A DNA stretch of 64,000 nucleotides from Cupriavidus yeoncheonensis (GCF_905397275.1 NZ_CAJPUY010000001.1:186001-250000), one strand, 5' to 3'; counted from the stretch's first letter, positions 41,419 through 50,940 are shown. Numbers and translations are program-made. The notes: generated from the letters alone by a model not told the origin.

Positions 41419-42498
41419 ATGTATTCGAGCCTGCTGGAACCGGCTAGTCCCGCGTGGCGCACAACGCTGGCGCGCTGTCACCATGACTGCCACCACACGC
41501 CCGGCTGGTACGCCGCTGCGGAGTGCATCGACCACGGCAGCGCCGCTGCCGTGCGCGTCACCGACGGCACCCATGTACTGCTGATTCCCTTGGTACGCCG
41601 CGCGATTTCCGGCGGCACCTGGGACGCCACCACGGCCTATGGCTACGGTGGCCCGGTGCTGAGCGCCGGGGCATCGGCGCAATTTGCCGACGAAGCACTG
41701 GCTACGGCCACCGCGCTGCTGCGCGAGCATGGCTGCATCTCCTGGTTTATCCGCCTGCATCCGCTGCTCAATGTAGGTTGGCACAGCACTCAGGGAAGCG
41801 TGGTCAACCATGGCGCGACCGTTTCGATCGACCTGTCCAAAAGCGCCGATCGACTGTGGCAGGAAACGCAGAGGCGCCACAAGGAAGGCATTATCCGCGC
41901 CCGGCGCGCGGGCGTGACTGCGCGGCTGGACCGGGACTTCGCTACGCTGCCGCGCTTCATCGAGTTGTACAACTGGACCATGACACAGCTGGGTGCCGCG
42001 CCCTACTACTTCTTCGACTCGCTGTACTATCGCATGCTGGTGCGCGCGCTCGGCGGCGATTTGGTGTTGTTCGTCGTCGAGGAAGGCAGCACAGTGATCG
42101 GCGCGGCGTTGTTCACCGTGGCGCGCGGCACCGGCATCATGCAGTACCACTTGGCCGGATGGGACCGGGCGTACCACCATTACCAGCCCACCAAGACCGT
42201 GATCCACTGCGCGCGCGAGTGGGGCCGCGGTAACGGCCTACGCTACCTGCACTTGGGCGGCGGCCTAGGCGGCTCGGTGAGCGACTCGCTGCACGAGTTC
42301 AAGCGTGGCTTTTCGCCCGACACCCATGTGTACCGGACCCAGCGCCTGGTGATCGATCCCGAGGTCTACGTGGGGTTGTGCGGCGGCGACAAATCAGTGC
42401 TGGAGGATCTCGACAGCTACTTCCCGGCCTACCGCCGCCCGGGGGCACGTCTCGGGCCACCGCACAGCACCGGTACATGTTCCGGCGGTCCAAGATGA
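41419..42498 (+). CDS. FemAB/GNAT-like acyltransferase
   Basis: 359 residues from MYSSLLEPASPAWRTTLARC. YGYGGPVL, a middle SIDLSKSADRLWQETQRRHK and the later HLAGWDRAYHHYQPTKTVIH with LHLGGGLGGSVSDSLHEFKR match the FemAB-like subgroup of acetyltransferases that modify cell-envelope sugars or peptides. GGAGGCCTCA precedes the ATG. No polysaccharide genes are adjacent; it stands with other isolated chromosomal-type genes. Confidence 0.75.
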   Translation: MYSSLLEPASPAWRTTLARCHHDCHHTPGWYAAAECIDHGSAAAVRVTDGTHVLLIPLVRRAISGGTWDATTAYGYGGPVLSAGASAQFADEALATATALLREHGCISWFIRLHPLLNVGWHSTQGSVVNHGATVSIDLSKSADRLWQETQRRHKEGIIRARRAGVTARLDRDFATLPRFIELYNWTMTQLGAAPYYFFDSLYYRMLVRALGGDLVLFVVEEGSTVIGAALFTVARGTGIMQYHLAGWDRAYHHYQPTKTVIHCAREWGRGNGLRYLHLGGGLGGSVSDSLHEFKRGFSPDTHVYRTQRLVIDPEVYVGLCGGDKSVLEDLDSYFPAYRRPGARLGPPHSTGTCSGGPR

Positions 42499-42525
42499 AA
42501 TTGTCGTTGGCGGACCAGGCCTACC

Positions 42526-42945
42526 ACTGAAAAGCAGATGCCCGGCGTCGAGTCGTTTGCCGGGGACGTAGCTTCCCCGCCTGCGGGTGCAGTCGGGCAT
42601 CCTGGTCTGCACTTTGCCGCTGACTCTGGATACGCCTGGCCTGCTTGACCGGGCGCGCCTGTCGCTGCTGTCCCGCAACGCCTACCTGGTCAACGTCGGC
42701 CGTGGAGAACATGTCGTCGAGCCGGACCCGCTCGATCTACTCGACGCCGGCCACTTGTCAGGCGCTACGCTCGATGTGTTTAAGGTGGAGCCTGCACCTC
42801 CCGAACACCCGCTCTGGAACCACTCGCGTGTCCTGGCAGCACCGCATATCGCCGCACGCCCATCCTTTGATGTCATCGCACACCAGTGCGTGGAAAATGT
42901 TATCAGCCAAGCAGGACATCGATCGCCTTCCCCCAGCCTTGCAGG
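42526..42945 (+). pseudogene. Broken glyoxylate/hydroxypyruvate reductase A (ghrA-like)
   Basis: PGVESFAGDV in one frame is followed after a frameshift near 42585 by SGILVCTLPLTLDTPGLLDR, then YLVNVGRGEHVVEPDPLDLL and GATLDVFKVEP, the C-terminal half of D-2-hydroxyacid dehydrogenases (catalytic His in APHIAARP). The N-terminal half is missing. It cannot encode a working enzyme. Confidence 0.7.
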
Positions 42946-43059
42946 CCACCTGAGAGATGACCGCGGCGCCCCCAGTTTTGTTGGACAAGCGTGCTGGTGG
43001 AGGGCGCTGGCCATCTACGGACGTTGCATTGCGCTGTCCTGAGTACATCCGAACGTCGG

Positions 43060-43160
43060 GGCTAGCCAAACAGCGGCCTTTCGCACATTGACCACAAATC
43101 AGACCTGCCAATTGTAGTTTCAGCGCTGCCTCGACCACTCCCGCCCTTCGTGGGCCCGGG
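43060..43160 (-). pseudogene. Fragment of a Crp-family regulator (recognition helix region)
   Basis: PRRAGVVEAALKLQLAGLIC closely matches VRRSGVTEAALKLQAAGLIR of the intact regulator 0.7 kb downstream. Only about 35 codons are recognisable, with stray cysteines afterwards. Confidence 0.55.
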
Positions 43161-43320
43161 GGCTGATCGGATTCTTCCGATAAGGAAAATTGGTAAAACT
43201 TGCACGATAGCGTACCGACAATTCCCAACCCATCTCCTACTGTGACTGCGGAATTCGTCCTGCGAATGTGAGTGGGTGAGCACCGACACCATGTGATGCG
43301 CAGGGAATAGGGAGTGCTAC

Positions 43321-43599
43321 ATGAAGGTCCAAGACACACGCCACAGCGTAATTCTCTTTCCGGCTTCGGCTTGCGGTTGGTGCTTTGCCGAGGTGGATGG
43401 CGCATCGGTCTATCGCTTCGGCCCCTTCGATTCTCGCCAAATCGTCGAAGAGCTCGTTTCGATCTTGTTTCCTGATGTTCCCAGAGTGGAGCTCACCGAT
43501 TCGTCCGACTTGCTCGACGACAGCGCACTGATGACCCGCGGGAATGCGGAACTGATGCCAACGAGCTGCGTTAATGGGATGGACGCCCCGTCCCCGTAA
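43321..43599 (+). CDS. Hypothetical protein (92 aa)
   Basis: MKVQDTRHSVILFPASACGW then CFAEVDGASVYRFGPFDSRQ and an acidic end. GGGAG lies upstream of the ATG. No family recognised; lies between the crp fragment and the intact Crp regulator. Confidence 0.45.
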   Translation: MKVQDTRHSVILFPASACGWCFAEVDGASVYRFGPFDSRQIVEELVSILFPDVPRVELTDSSDLLDDSALMTRGNAELMPTSCVNGMDAPSP

Positions 43600-43667
43600 C
43601 GCGCGGATCGTCTGGGCGCTGCTGACACAGAGCCGGGACTTCTGTTCCTGATTTCCACCGCTTGCTC

Positions 43668-44387
43668 TCAGGGCGAGGCCAGGTCCGGCAACAGACGTTC
43701 GAACTCCCGCTTCACGACCGCGTAGCACTCGCACACGCGCTCTTCCAGCCCCGCCCGGTCGAGTACCGCAATATGCCCGTGGCTGTAGCGAATCAGGCCC
43801 GCGGCCTGAAGCTTTAAGGCGGCTTCCGTTACGCCCGAGCGTCGCACCCCGAGCATGTTGGCGATGAGCTCCTGCGTCATCGTCAGGTCGTTGGAGGGCA
43901 GCCGGTCGATGCTCAGTAGCAGCCATCGGCACAGTTGCTGGTCGATGGAGTGATGGCGGTTGCAGACGGCGGTCTGCGCCATCTGGGTAATGAGCGCCTG
44001 TGTATAGCGGAGCAACAGATGCTGCATCGCCCCGCCTCGCACGAACTCCTGCTTCAGGATGGCAGCGCTCAGGCGGTAACCGTACCCGGCGCTCTGCACG
44101 ATGGCGCGACTCGGCGTTGTTTCTCCGCCCATGAAAATCGCGATCCCGACCATCCCCTCATTGCCTACGATGGCGATCTCGGCGGACGCGCCGTCTTCCA
44201 TCACGTACAACAGTGAAATGATCGAATCGGCGGGAAAGTAGACGTAACCGAGCTGATCCCCCGACTCGTACACCACGTGGCCCAAGGGCAGTTCCACTGG
44301 CGTAAGGTGCGGCGCAAGCCGCTCCCAGTCGGCTGACGGCATCGCAGCGAGCAGGTGGTTGGATTTCGGATCATGCGTCGCGTTCAT
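43668..44387 (-). CDS. Crp/Fnr-family transcriptional regulator
   Basis: 239 residues. A cyclic-nucleotide-binding-like barrel (VYESGDQLGYVYFPADSIIS, EIAIVGNEGMVGIAIFMGGE) lacks the cAMP-contact RPGE-RS signature. The C-terminal winged helix (LTMTQELIANMLGVRRSGVT with EAALKLQ) is intact. No N-terminal cysteine cluster for an FeS centre. It is the short-signal Crp subgroup common in Burkholderiales. Its presence in a prophage is unusual. Confidence 0.85.
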   Translation of the reverse strand: MNATHDPKSNHLLAAMPSADWERLAPHLTPVELPLGHVVYESGDQLGYVYFPADSIISLLYVMEDGASAEIAIVGNEGMVGIAIFMGGETTPSRAIVQSAGYGYRLSAAILKQEFVRGGAMQHLLLRYTQALITQMAQTAVCNRHHSIDQQLCRWLLLSIDRLPSNDLTMTQELIANMLGVRRSGVTEAALKLQAAGLIRYSHGHIAVLDRAGLEERVCECYAVVKREFERLLPDLASP

Positions 44388-45062
44388 GATTGATACTCCC
44401 CAGACCCAAGCAGGACGAAATCAATAACGTGGACGTCAAATTCGAGGTTGATCCGGCGGCTGACAAAGGATTACTTCAGATCCACACCACGGGACGGTAG
44501 TGAATCCCTTACCATTTTATGTAAGGGACGGCGGATTTGCCAGGCAACGAGGATCTGGTGCGCATCTTCGTGTGGCGTGAGGGTGTAAGGTGGTTCACCC
44601 ATCATTAGCCCAGCGCTTGCCTGGGCTGCTCTCCGGCCGTCGCCATCGCTTGCCCCTGCTCAGCAGGGCGCCTCTATATAGATAGGGCGGCGATGCAGTG
44701 CCTCATCCTCGAATTGACCCAAGGCGCCACCCCGCCTGCCAAGGCGCCAGCGCCGGGCCAGTACTCACACTGGACAGGCGATGGCTGGCCGCGCCGCCAG
44801 CCCATCTGTGGCTCAGACGTGTGCCAGCCAAGACGGAGCCAGCGGCAAGGTCCACGAGGGAGGAGGGGCCCCGACGGGGTCAGGCTACGTGCGGGGCCAA
44901 AGAGCCGCGGCCTTCGGGAGTTTTTCGGGTTTTCAATCTTGATTACGGCAGGCATTCCCATGGGCCAGCCGTGAAACGGACGCTCCGGCCCCGAAACGTT
45001 CTCGCCAGCCCCCGAAATTCAGCCGCAGGACGCTCCAGCACCGGAAATCGCACCATGCGGGC
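44388..45062. other. Region between cargo island and late operon
   Basis: Contains the crp promoter region, an inverted repeat TCCCTTAC-N8-GTAAGGGA (44505-44528) that could be an operator, and a hairpin AGCCCAG-CGCTTGC-CTGGGCT (about 44608-44628). A 93-codon plus-strand frame (44693-44974) has no clear ribosome site and atypical composition; I do not call it a gene. The late promoter should lie here. Confidence 0.4.
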
Positions 45063-45308
45063 ATGGAAATTAATCAAGTTGCGCCGTCCGCGCCGCCTGG
45101 GCTCTACCGGATCGCCGCTGCCGCCGCCGTGGTCGGCATTTCCGTCGACCTGCTGGAGGCGTCGATCAAGCGGGGAGACATTCCCATCAACCTGGTCAAG
45201 CTTGGCGAACGCGGCCTTGTCTTTGTGCGCGCGGCCGAGTTGCATGCCTGGCTGACTGGGCCGGTGGCCAACGCATCCGCGGCTGGCGGCGCCGGCGCAG
45301 GGGGTTGA
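45063..45308 (+). CDS. Small phage protein before terminase (81 aa)
   Basis: MEINQVAPSAPPGLYRIAAA, then VVGISVDLLEASIKRGDIPI resembles a MerR/excisionase-like winged helix start, with INLVKLGERGLVFVRAAELH as the wing. It may be a DNA-packaging or regulatory factor. The stop overlaps the next frame. Confidence 0.55.
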   Translation: MEINQVAPSAPPGLYRIAAAAAVVGISVDLLEASIKRGDIPINLVKLGERGLVFVRAAELHAWLTGPVANASAAGGAGAGG

Positions 45309-45313
45309 CGCTG

Positions 45314-45706
45314 ATGAGCGAGACGATCCAGCCCCGCCCGACGAAGGGTAATGGCCACGGGGGCTCCCGCCCAGGCGCTGGCCGGAAGCCTAAGGATTAC
45401 GAGAAGCCCGAGGCGGTCGTAGATTTCGAGGAAGCCCGTGCGCGCAATGAATCGGCGAAGGCCGACCTGAATGAGTTGGAGTTCAAGATCAAGAGCGGCG
45501 AGTATGTCGCTCGCGCGGCGGTGGTCCAGGCTACGGCGACCGCGTACGCCGCTATTGCCCAGGCGCTACGCTCGTTGCCGGACAACCTCGAGCGGCGCCT
45601 AGCGCTCGATCCCGAAGTCGCTGAAGAGATTGGTAGGCAGATCGACGAGGCTCTCGGTGAACTGGCCGGCGTCCTTGAAAAGATGAGGGGCGACCATGCT
45701 GGATGA
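45314..45706 (+). CDS. Terminase small subunit (Nu1-like)
   Basis: 130 residues from MSETIQPRPTKGNGHGGSRP. The GGSRPGAGRKPK N-terminus and helical body (ARARNESAKADLNELEFKIK) are typical of small terminase subunits. TTG 45305 is an alternative start. The stop overlaps the start of the large subunit by 11 bp. Confidence 0.75.
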   Translation: MSETIQPRPTKGNGHGGSRPGAGRKPKDYEKPEAVVDFEEARARNESAKADLNELEFKIKSGEYVARAAVVQATATAYAAIAQALRSLPDNLERRLALDPEVAEEIGRQIDEALGELAGVLEKMRGDHAG

Positions 45707-47828
45707 AGCCGCCCACTACGAAATTGCGCTGGCTGATGTTCTGAGCCCCTACAGTGCATTTCGCCCGCCTAAGCGTGTGACGGTCAGCCAAGGTGCGGCC
45801 GATAACCTCATCATCAAACAGACCGGCAGCCCGGCTACCCCTTGGTCAGCGGCCGAAACGCCGTACATGGTCGAGCCGATGAACATGCTCGCCAGTCGGC
45901 GGCACGAGGCGGTGGTGTTCGTCGGCCCCGCACGCGCGGGCAAGACAGCCGCACTGCTTCTCGCGTGGGTGGCGCACATCGTGGTGAACGACCCAGGCGA
46001 CATGATTGTCATCCAGATGTCGCAGGACAAGGCGCGCGAGTTCTCCAAGACGGACATCGACCGCGCGCTGCGTCACTCGCCGAATCTCGCAGCCATGAAG
46101 TCTACGGCGAGCCAAGACGATACCGTGCACGACAAGCAGTTCAAGCACGGCATGTGGCTGCGCATTGCCTGGCCGACCGTGTCCAACGTGTCGGGCTCGA
46201 CGTACCGCTACGGCGCGGTGACTGATTACGACCGCATTGCCGACGACATCGGGGGCGAGGGTGCGCTGTTCCCATTCGTTGTCAAGCGAACGACGACATT
46301 CATGTCCCGCGGCATGGCGATGGCCGAGTCCTCTCCGGGCAGGGATCTTACCGACCCCAATTGGGAACCAGCTACGCCGCACGAGGCGCCCCCGACGAAG
46401 GGCCTCCTCGGCATATACAACGGCACTGACCGCCGCCGGTGGTACTGGAAGTGCCCCGACTGCCGCGAATGGTTCGAGGCCGCGCCAGGCCTGAGCTTGT
46501 TCGGTCTGCCGCCGGACGATCAACTCGGGCAGATGGTGCGCGAGGGCGACATAAACGCTCTGGCGGACCAGTACAACCGGATCATCTGCCCGCACTGCGG
46601 TGCGTTGCACGGGCCCGAGAAGAAGCCAGCTTTCAATAAGGGCGGAAGGTGGCTGTCCGAGGGGCAGCACCTCACTGCTGATGACGAACTGATAGGGGAG
46701 GGGCCGATCACCCCGGTCGTCGGCTATTGGATGGGCGGTGTAGCTGCGGCATACCAGTCGTGGAAGTCGCTTCTACTGCGCTACTTCACCGCGCTGCGCC
46801 AGTATGAGCTCAGCGGCGACGAGGAACAGATCAAGAACACGGTCAACGTCGATCAGGGCATGCCTTACATGTCTCGACTGCTGGCCGAAGCAGCTCGCAA
46901 CAACGCGGATCCGTCCAAGCGCAAGGAAGATGACCTGCAGCGGTACATCATCCCCGACGAGGCGCGTTGCGTGATGACGTCGGTCGATGTGCAGGGCGGC
47001 GGAAATGCCCGATTCGTTGTGCAGTCGCACGCTATTGGCCCCCACATGGAGCAGTGGCTGATCGACCGCTACTCAATCACGGAATCGCAGCGCAAGGGCA
47101 TGGGCGAGGAATTTGCGCCAATCGACCCCGCGTCCTATGCCGAAGACTGGGACATTCTCACAGAGAAGGTCGTGCGCGCGACGTACCGCACGAGCATCGA
47201 GGGCAAGGAACTACAGGTCAAGCTCGCCATCGTTGACTCCGGCGGCGAGGACGGCGTTACGGACAAGGCCTACGACTGGTACCGCCGCCTCCGAATTCAG
47301 GGATACGCCTCGCGCGTCATGCTCGTAAAGGGTGCGTCTACCAAGAAAGCGCCAATCATCCGTGAGTCGCTGGTCGGTGGCAAGAAGGGGAAAGAGGGCG
47401 ATATTCCGCTCTACATGCTGAACCCGAACCTGCTGAAAGACGCGGTTTCCACTGGTTTGAAGCGGCAGAAGCCGGGGCCGGGATACATCCACTTGCCGAG
47501 CTGGCTGTCGCCGGCATTCTTCGATGAGATGTTCCGGTCTGAAGTGCGTCTGCCGAATGGGGTTTGGAAACAGATACGCAAGCGGAATGAGGCGTTCGAC
47601 TTGGCCGGCTACATCCGCGCCGGCTGCCTTCGCCTGTCGCTCGACAAGCTACTGGATTGGGACAAGGCCCCGCCGTGGGCACGGCCATTGGCCGAAAACA
47701 GCGATCTTATCACCCGGGAAGTTCGTCGGGAGATGCAGGAGAACACCCCTATCGCGTCGGCCGCCGCTCCAGCGCCGACCCAGCAGCCCCGGCGTCGCCG
47801 CGTCTCACGCTCGCCGTACATGGGGTGA
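45696..47828 (+). CDS. Terminase large subunit (GpA family)
   Basis: 710 residues, lambda gpA type. Walker A GPARAGKT at residues 77-84, a following ATPase segment (VSGSTYRYGAVTDYDRIADD) and a zinc-like pair CPDCREWF and CPHCGALH in the middle, then the nuclease domain with MTSVDVQGGGNARFVVQSHA and VKLAIVDSGGEDGVTDKAYD. It packages DNA into proheads and cuts cos sites. Confidence 0.95.
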   Translation: MLDEAAHYEIALADVLSPYSAFRPPKRVTVSQGAADNLIIKQTGSPATPWSAAETPYMVEPMNMLASRRHEAVVFVGPARAGKTAALLLAWVAHIVVNDPGDMIVIQMSQDKAREFSKTDIDRALRHSPNLAAMKSTASQDDTVHDKQFKHGMWLRIAWPTVSNVSGSTYRYGAVTDYDRIADDIGGEGALFPFVVKRTTTFMSRGMAMAESSPGRDLTDPNWEPATPHEAPPTKGLLGIYNGTDRRRWYWKCPDCREWFEAAPGLSLFGLPPDDQLGQMVREGDINALADQYNRIICPHCGALHGPEKKPAFNKGGRWLSEGQHLTADDELIGEGPITPVVGYWMGGVAAAYQSWKSLLLRYFTALRQYELSGDEEQIKNTVNVDQGMPYMSRLLAEAARNNADPSKRKEDDLQRYIIPDEARCVMTSVDVQGGGNARFVVQSHAIGPHMEQWLIDRYSITESQRKGMGEEFAPIDPASYAEDWDILTEKVVRATYRTSIEGKELQVKLAIVDSGGEDGVTDKAYDWYRRLRIQGYASRVMLVKGASTKKAPIIRESLVGGKKGKEGDIPLYMLNPNLLKDAVSTGLKRQKPGPGYIHLPSWLSPAFFDEMFRSEVRLPNGVWKQIRKRNEAFDLAGYIRAGCLRLSLDKLLDWDKAPPWARPLAENSDLITREVRREMQENTPIASAAAPAPTQQPRRRRVSRSPYMG

Positions 47829-47830
47829 TA

Positions 47831-47895
47831 CGAAATCTGACCGCAGGCGCTTGGATGGCGTGCCGCCGAGAATCGGCGTGCATCCATCTAAGGGC
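47831..47895 (+). repeat. Late-operon intergenic motif, copy 1, with hairpin
   Basis: CGAAATCTGACCGCAGGCGC (47831-47850) followed by a nested hairpin: outer TGGATG/CATCCA and inner CGCCGA/TCGGCG. It lies between the terminase and gpW genes. Confidence 0.6.
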
Positions 47896-47900
47896 ACTCC

Positions 47901-48113
47901 ATGCCGGTCACTCAATCCGACATTGACGCGCTGAACTCGGCCATCGCTTCGGGCGAGCGCCGGGTGACGCTAGGCAGTCAGAGCATCACTTACGCCTCGA
48001 TCGCCGAGCTGATCCAGGCGCGTGATGACATGCGTCGGCAGATCACCGAGCAGTCCATCACTGCGCCGCGCCGGCGGACGCTGCTGTACTACGGCGGGCG
48101 GGGGTACCAGTGA
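47901..48113 (+). CDS. gpW-like head-tail joining protein
   Basis: 70 residues. TQSDIDALNSAIASGERRVT, then TLGSQSITYASIAELIQARD matches gpW of lambda. It stabilises packaged DNA and joins head to tail. GGGCACTCC precedes the ATG. Confidence 0.8.
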   Translation: MPVTQSDIDALNSAIASGERRVTLGSQSITYASIAELIQARDDMRRQITEQSITAPRRRTLLYYGGRGYQ

Positions 48114-49612
48114 TGTTCGATCGTATCCGCAACACCTTTGCACGCGCAATCTCCAGCGCTGTCACGTCGGTCGTCGCCCAATACGATGCCGGCGGAACAG
48201 GGCGCCGCATGCGCGGTTGGCGTCCGCCATCGTCGGGTCCGAACCGCGCCACCTCGCAGGCGCCGAAGGTCCGCGACCGTGCGCGCGACGCTGCTCGCAA
48301 CGACTGGGCCGCTTCTGCCGGCGGTCAGCGCTGGGTCACGAACTTGGTTGGTACCGGCATCGTGCCGCGCGCCAAGCGCATCACGAACAAGGCGCAGAAG
48401 CAGAAGGCCACGGATCTGTGGGATCGCTGGACGAAACAGTCCGACGCCGACTGCGTGCTGAATTTCTATGCGCAGGAGGCACTGGTCACGCGCTCGTGGA
48501 TTGAGTCGGGCGAGGTGTTTGCGCGTCTGCGCTGGCGCCGCAAGGGCTCGATGGAGGTGCCGATTCAAGTGCAGGTCATCGAAGCGGACTACGTGCCGCA
48601 ACTCGACGCCGACACGTGGCCGGGCCTGCCGGTGGGTAACAAGATTCGCCAGGGCATCGAGCTCGACCGCTTCGGCGCCCGCGTCGCCTACTGGATTTTC
48701 AAGGCGCATCCGACCGACTTTGCCTCGGGCAATATCGACAAGTCGCAGTTGATCCGTGTGCCGGCCGACGAGATCCTGCACATCTTCGAGCCAAAGCGCG
48801 CAGGCCAACTTCGCGGCGTGTCGGAATTCTCCTCCGTACTGGTCCGCCTGCGCAACGCTGAAGACGTCGACGACGCAGTACGGGAGAGGCAGAGGATCGC
48901 GAACCTATTCGCGATGTTCATCGAGAAGCAGTATCCGACGAGCCCCGACGGCATCGATCCGATGACCGGGCAGGCCATCGATTACGGATCGGACGGCACT
49001 CCTGTTGCGGCCATGCAACCCGGCATTTCGCAGGAGCTCTTGCCGGGCGAGAAGGTCGTGTTCTCGAATCCGCCCGGGGCCAGCGCGACCTACGCCGAAT
49101 ACATGCGTACGCAACACCTGGCGACCGCGGCAGGGCAGGGGCTGCCCTACGAGATCTTGTCGGGCGACATCGTCAACGTGTCCGACCGCACTCTGCGCGT
49201 GATCATTCAAGAGTTCCGCCGCTTCGTCGAGCAGCGCCAGTGGCACGTCGTCATCCCGATGTTCTGCCAGAAGGTGCGCGAGGCGTGGGTCGATCAAGCC
49301 GTGCTCGTCGGCGCGCTACCCATGTCGCTCGCCGATGACGCGAAAGCGGTCGAATGGGCGCCACACGGCTGGGAATACATCCATCCCGTACAAGACGTGC
49401 AGGGCAAGCAGTTGGAAGTCAACGCTGGCTTCCGCTCGCGCGACAGCGTGATCGCCGGGAAGGGGGACGACCCTGAACAGGTTGACGAAGAGCGCGCCGC
49501 CTCAAAGAAGCGCGAGGAAGAACTAGGCCTGCAGTCCGCGCCTACATCTGGTGCCGCCGGTCCCGCCGATGGCACTCGTTCGAACCCCGACTCCAATAAG
49601 CCGACGAAATGA
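48113..49612 (+). CDS. Portal protein (lambda gpB family)
   Basis: 499 residues. RARDAARNDWAASAGGQRWV and DEILHIFEPKRAGQLRGVSE are the lambda-portal signature. The C-terminal tail (SAPTSGAAGPADGTRSNPDS) is disordered. The start overlaps the gpW stop; GTG 48110 is an alternative. Confidence 0.93.
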   Translation: MFDRIRNTFARAISSAVTSVVAQYDAGGTGRRMRGWRPPSSGPNRATSQAPKVRDRARDAARNDWAASAGGQRWVTNLVGTGIVPRAKRITNKAQKQKATDLWDRWTKQSDADCVLNFYAQEALVTRSWIESGEVFARLRWRRKGSMEVPIQVQVIEADYVPQLDADTWPGLPVGNKIRQGIELDRFGARVAYWIFKAHPTDFASGNIDKSQLIRVPADEILHIFEPKRAGQLRGVSEFSSVLVRLRNAEDVDDAVRERQRIANLFAMFIEKQYPTSPDGIDPMTGQAIDYGSDGTPVAAMQPGISQELLPGEKVVFSNPPGASATYAEYMRTQHLATAAGQGLPYEILSGDIVNVSDRTLRVIIQEFRRFVEQRQWHVVIPMFCQKVREAWVDQAVLVGALPMSLADDAKAVEWAPHGWEYIHPVQDVQGKQLEVNAGFRSRDSVIAGKGDDPEQVDEERAASKKREEELGLQSAPTSGAAGPADGTRSNPDSNKPTK

Positions 49613-49806
49613 CCCTGAACGAGCTGATCACCGAATTGGGTAAAGCCGCGCCGGCCGCTGTCATCGGCGTGCTGCAGTGGATCACCGAGGCGCTGCCTAC
49701 AGCGCTGCTGTGGCTCACGTTCATCTACACGTCACTCCAGTTCTACGTCTTCGTGCGCGACAAGCTGCGGCGCAAGGTGAAGGCTACCGAAGAATCCGAA
49801 GCCTGA
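49609..49806 (+). CDS. Small single-pass membrane protein (65 aa)
   Basis: MTLNELITELGKAAPAAVIG, a membrane helix (ALPTALLWLTFIYTSLQFYV) and a basic tail (RDKLRRKVKATEE). ATGA overlap with the portal gene. A membrane protein between portal and protease is unusual; a holin-like or exclusion role is conceivable but not supported. Confidence 0.55.
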   Translation: MTLNELITELGKAAPAAVIGVLQWITEALPTALLWLTFIYTSLQFYVFVRDKLRRKVKATEESEA

Positions 49807-49808
49807 CC

Positions 49809-49841
49809 CGAAATCTATCCGCAGGCGCCGCCGCTTGCGGA
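49809..49841 (+). repeat. Late-operon intergenic motif, copy 2, with hairpin
   Basis: CGAAATCTATCCGCAGGCGC followed by complement TGCGGA, giving a TCCGCA/TGCGGA stem. It lies in the leader of the protease gene. Confidence 0.6.
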
Positions 49842-49875
49842 CGCAGACAATCCGCATCATCAAAAAAGGACCGCC

Positions 49876-50940
49876 ATGAAAGACTGGTACAAGATCGTCG
49901 CAAGAACCAACGGCCAGGCCGCCCAAATCTCGGTGTTCGACGAGATCGGCGCGTGGGGTGTTTCCGCCAAGATGTTCATCGCCGACCTGAAGGCGCTCGG
50001 TGACGTGAAGAAGATCGCCATGGACATCAACTCGCCGGGCGGGTCGGTGTTCGACGCCCTGGCGATGTACAACGCGCTGCGCGCCTCCGGTGCGGAAATC
50101 ACTGTGAAGGTGCTTGGCGTAGCCGCGAGCGCCGCGAGCCTGCTGGCGATGGCTGGTGACAAGATCATCATGCCCGAGAACGCCTTCATGATGGTTCACA
50201 ACCCCATCAACGGCGTGTACGGCAATTCCGAAGACATGCGCGACATGGCCGACGTGCTCGACAAGATCGGCGCTTCGCTCGTGAGTACCTACGTCGCTCG
50301 CACCGGACGCACTGAAGAAGAGGTGAAGGCGCTGCTGGCCGCAGAAACGTTGATGAGCGCAGCTGATGCCGTAGCGCAGGGCTTTGCCGACGAGGTGGCG
50401 CCGGCACTGAACGTGCAGGCTGTGTTCGATTATGACCGCCTTCCTACTAACGTCCAGGCGCTGTTCAAGACCGCAGCGAACGCCGACGACGCATCTGCTG
50501 CCGCTGCTAAGGCCGCTGCTGAAGCCGCCGCCGCTAAAGCCGCTGCTGAGGCTGCCGCCGCTGCGGCTACTGCTTCCGCTGCCACCCCCCTTGCGGACCA
50601 GGTGCTCGCGCTGGCGACCGAAGCCGGCCTGGCTGACTTCGCTGCGCATTGGGCGCTGACGGTCGCTTCGATCGAGGCGGTGAAGCCGCTCATCGCTGCC
50701 GCAGGCGAGATCCGCGCGCTGTGCGTCCTCGCCAAATGTCCTGACGACGCCGCGGCGTTCATCAAGGCGAATGCCTCGATCGAGAAGGTGCGCGACGCGC
50801 TGTGCGCCCGGCTGGCGGCAAAGAGCGAATCGTCGCACATCGACACTACGTCCAAGAGTTCCAATTCGACCGCCGGTGCTGCGCAGCCCACTGCGGTTTC
50901 GACCTCCAGTATCTGGGCGGCGCGCAACAAAGCCAAATAA
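49876..50940 (+). CDS. ClpP-like head maturation protease with scaffold-like C-terminus
   Basis: 354 residues. The protease part (1 to about 190) has MDINSPGGSVFDALAMYNAL, the nucleophile Ser85 in GVAASAASLLAMAGD and His108 in MMVHNPINGVYG. An Ala-rich linker (about residues 205-240) leads to a helical C-terminal domain that probably acts as scaffold, as in lambda gpC/Nu3. No separate scaffold gene follows. Confidence 0.9.
   Translation: MKDWYKIVARTNGQAAQISVFDEIGAWGVSAKMFIADLKALGDVKKIAMDINSPGGSVFDALAMYNALRASGAEITVKVLGVAASAASLLAMAGDKIIMPENAFMMVHNPINGVYGNSEDMRDMADVLDKIGASLVSTYVARTGRTEEEVKALLAAETLMSAADAVAQGFADEVAPALNVQAVFDYDRLPTNVQALFKTAANADDASAAAAKAAAEAAAAKAAAEAAAAAATASAATPLADQVLALATEAGLADFAAHWALTVASIEAVKPLIAAAGEIRALCVLAKCPDDAAAFIKANASIEKVRDALCARLAAKSESSHIDTTSKSSNSTAGAAQPTAVSTSSIWAARNKAK

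Noticed and set aside
44693..44974. 93-codon frame before the late operon
   Set aside because: Atypical composition and no ribosome site; kept as an uncertain note only.
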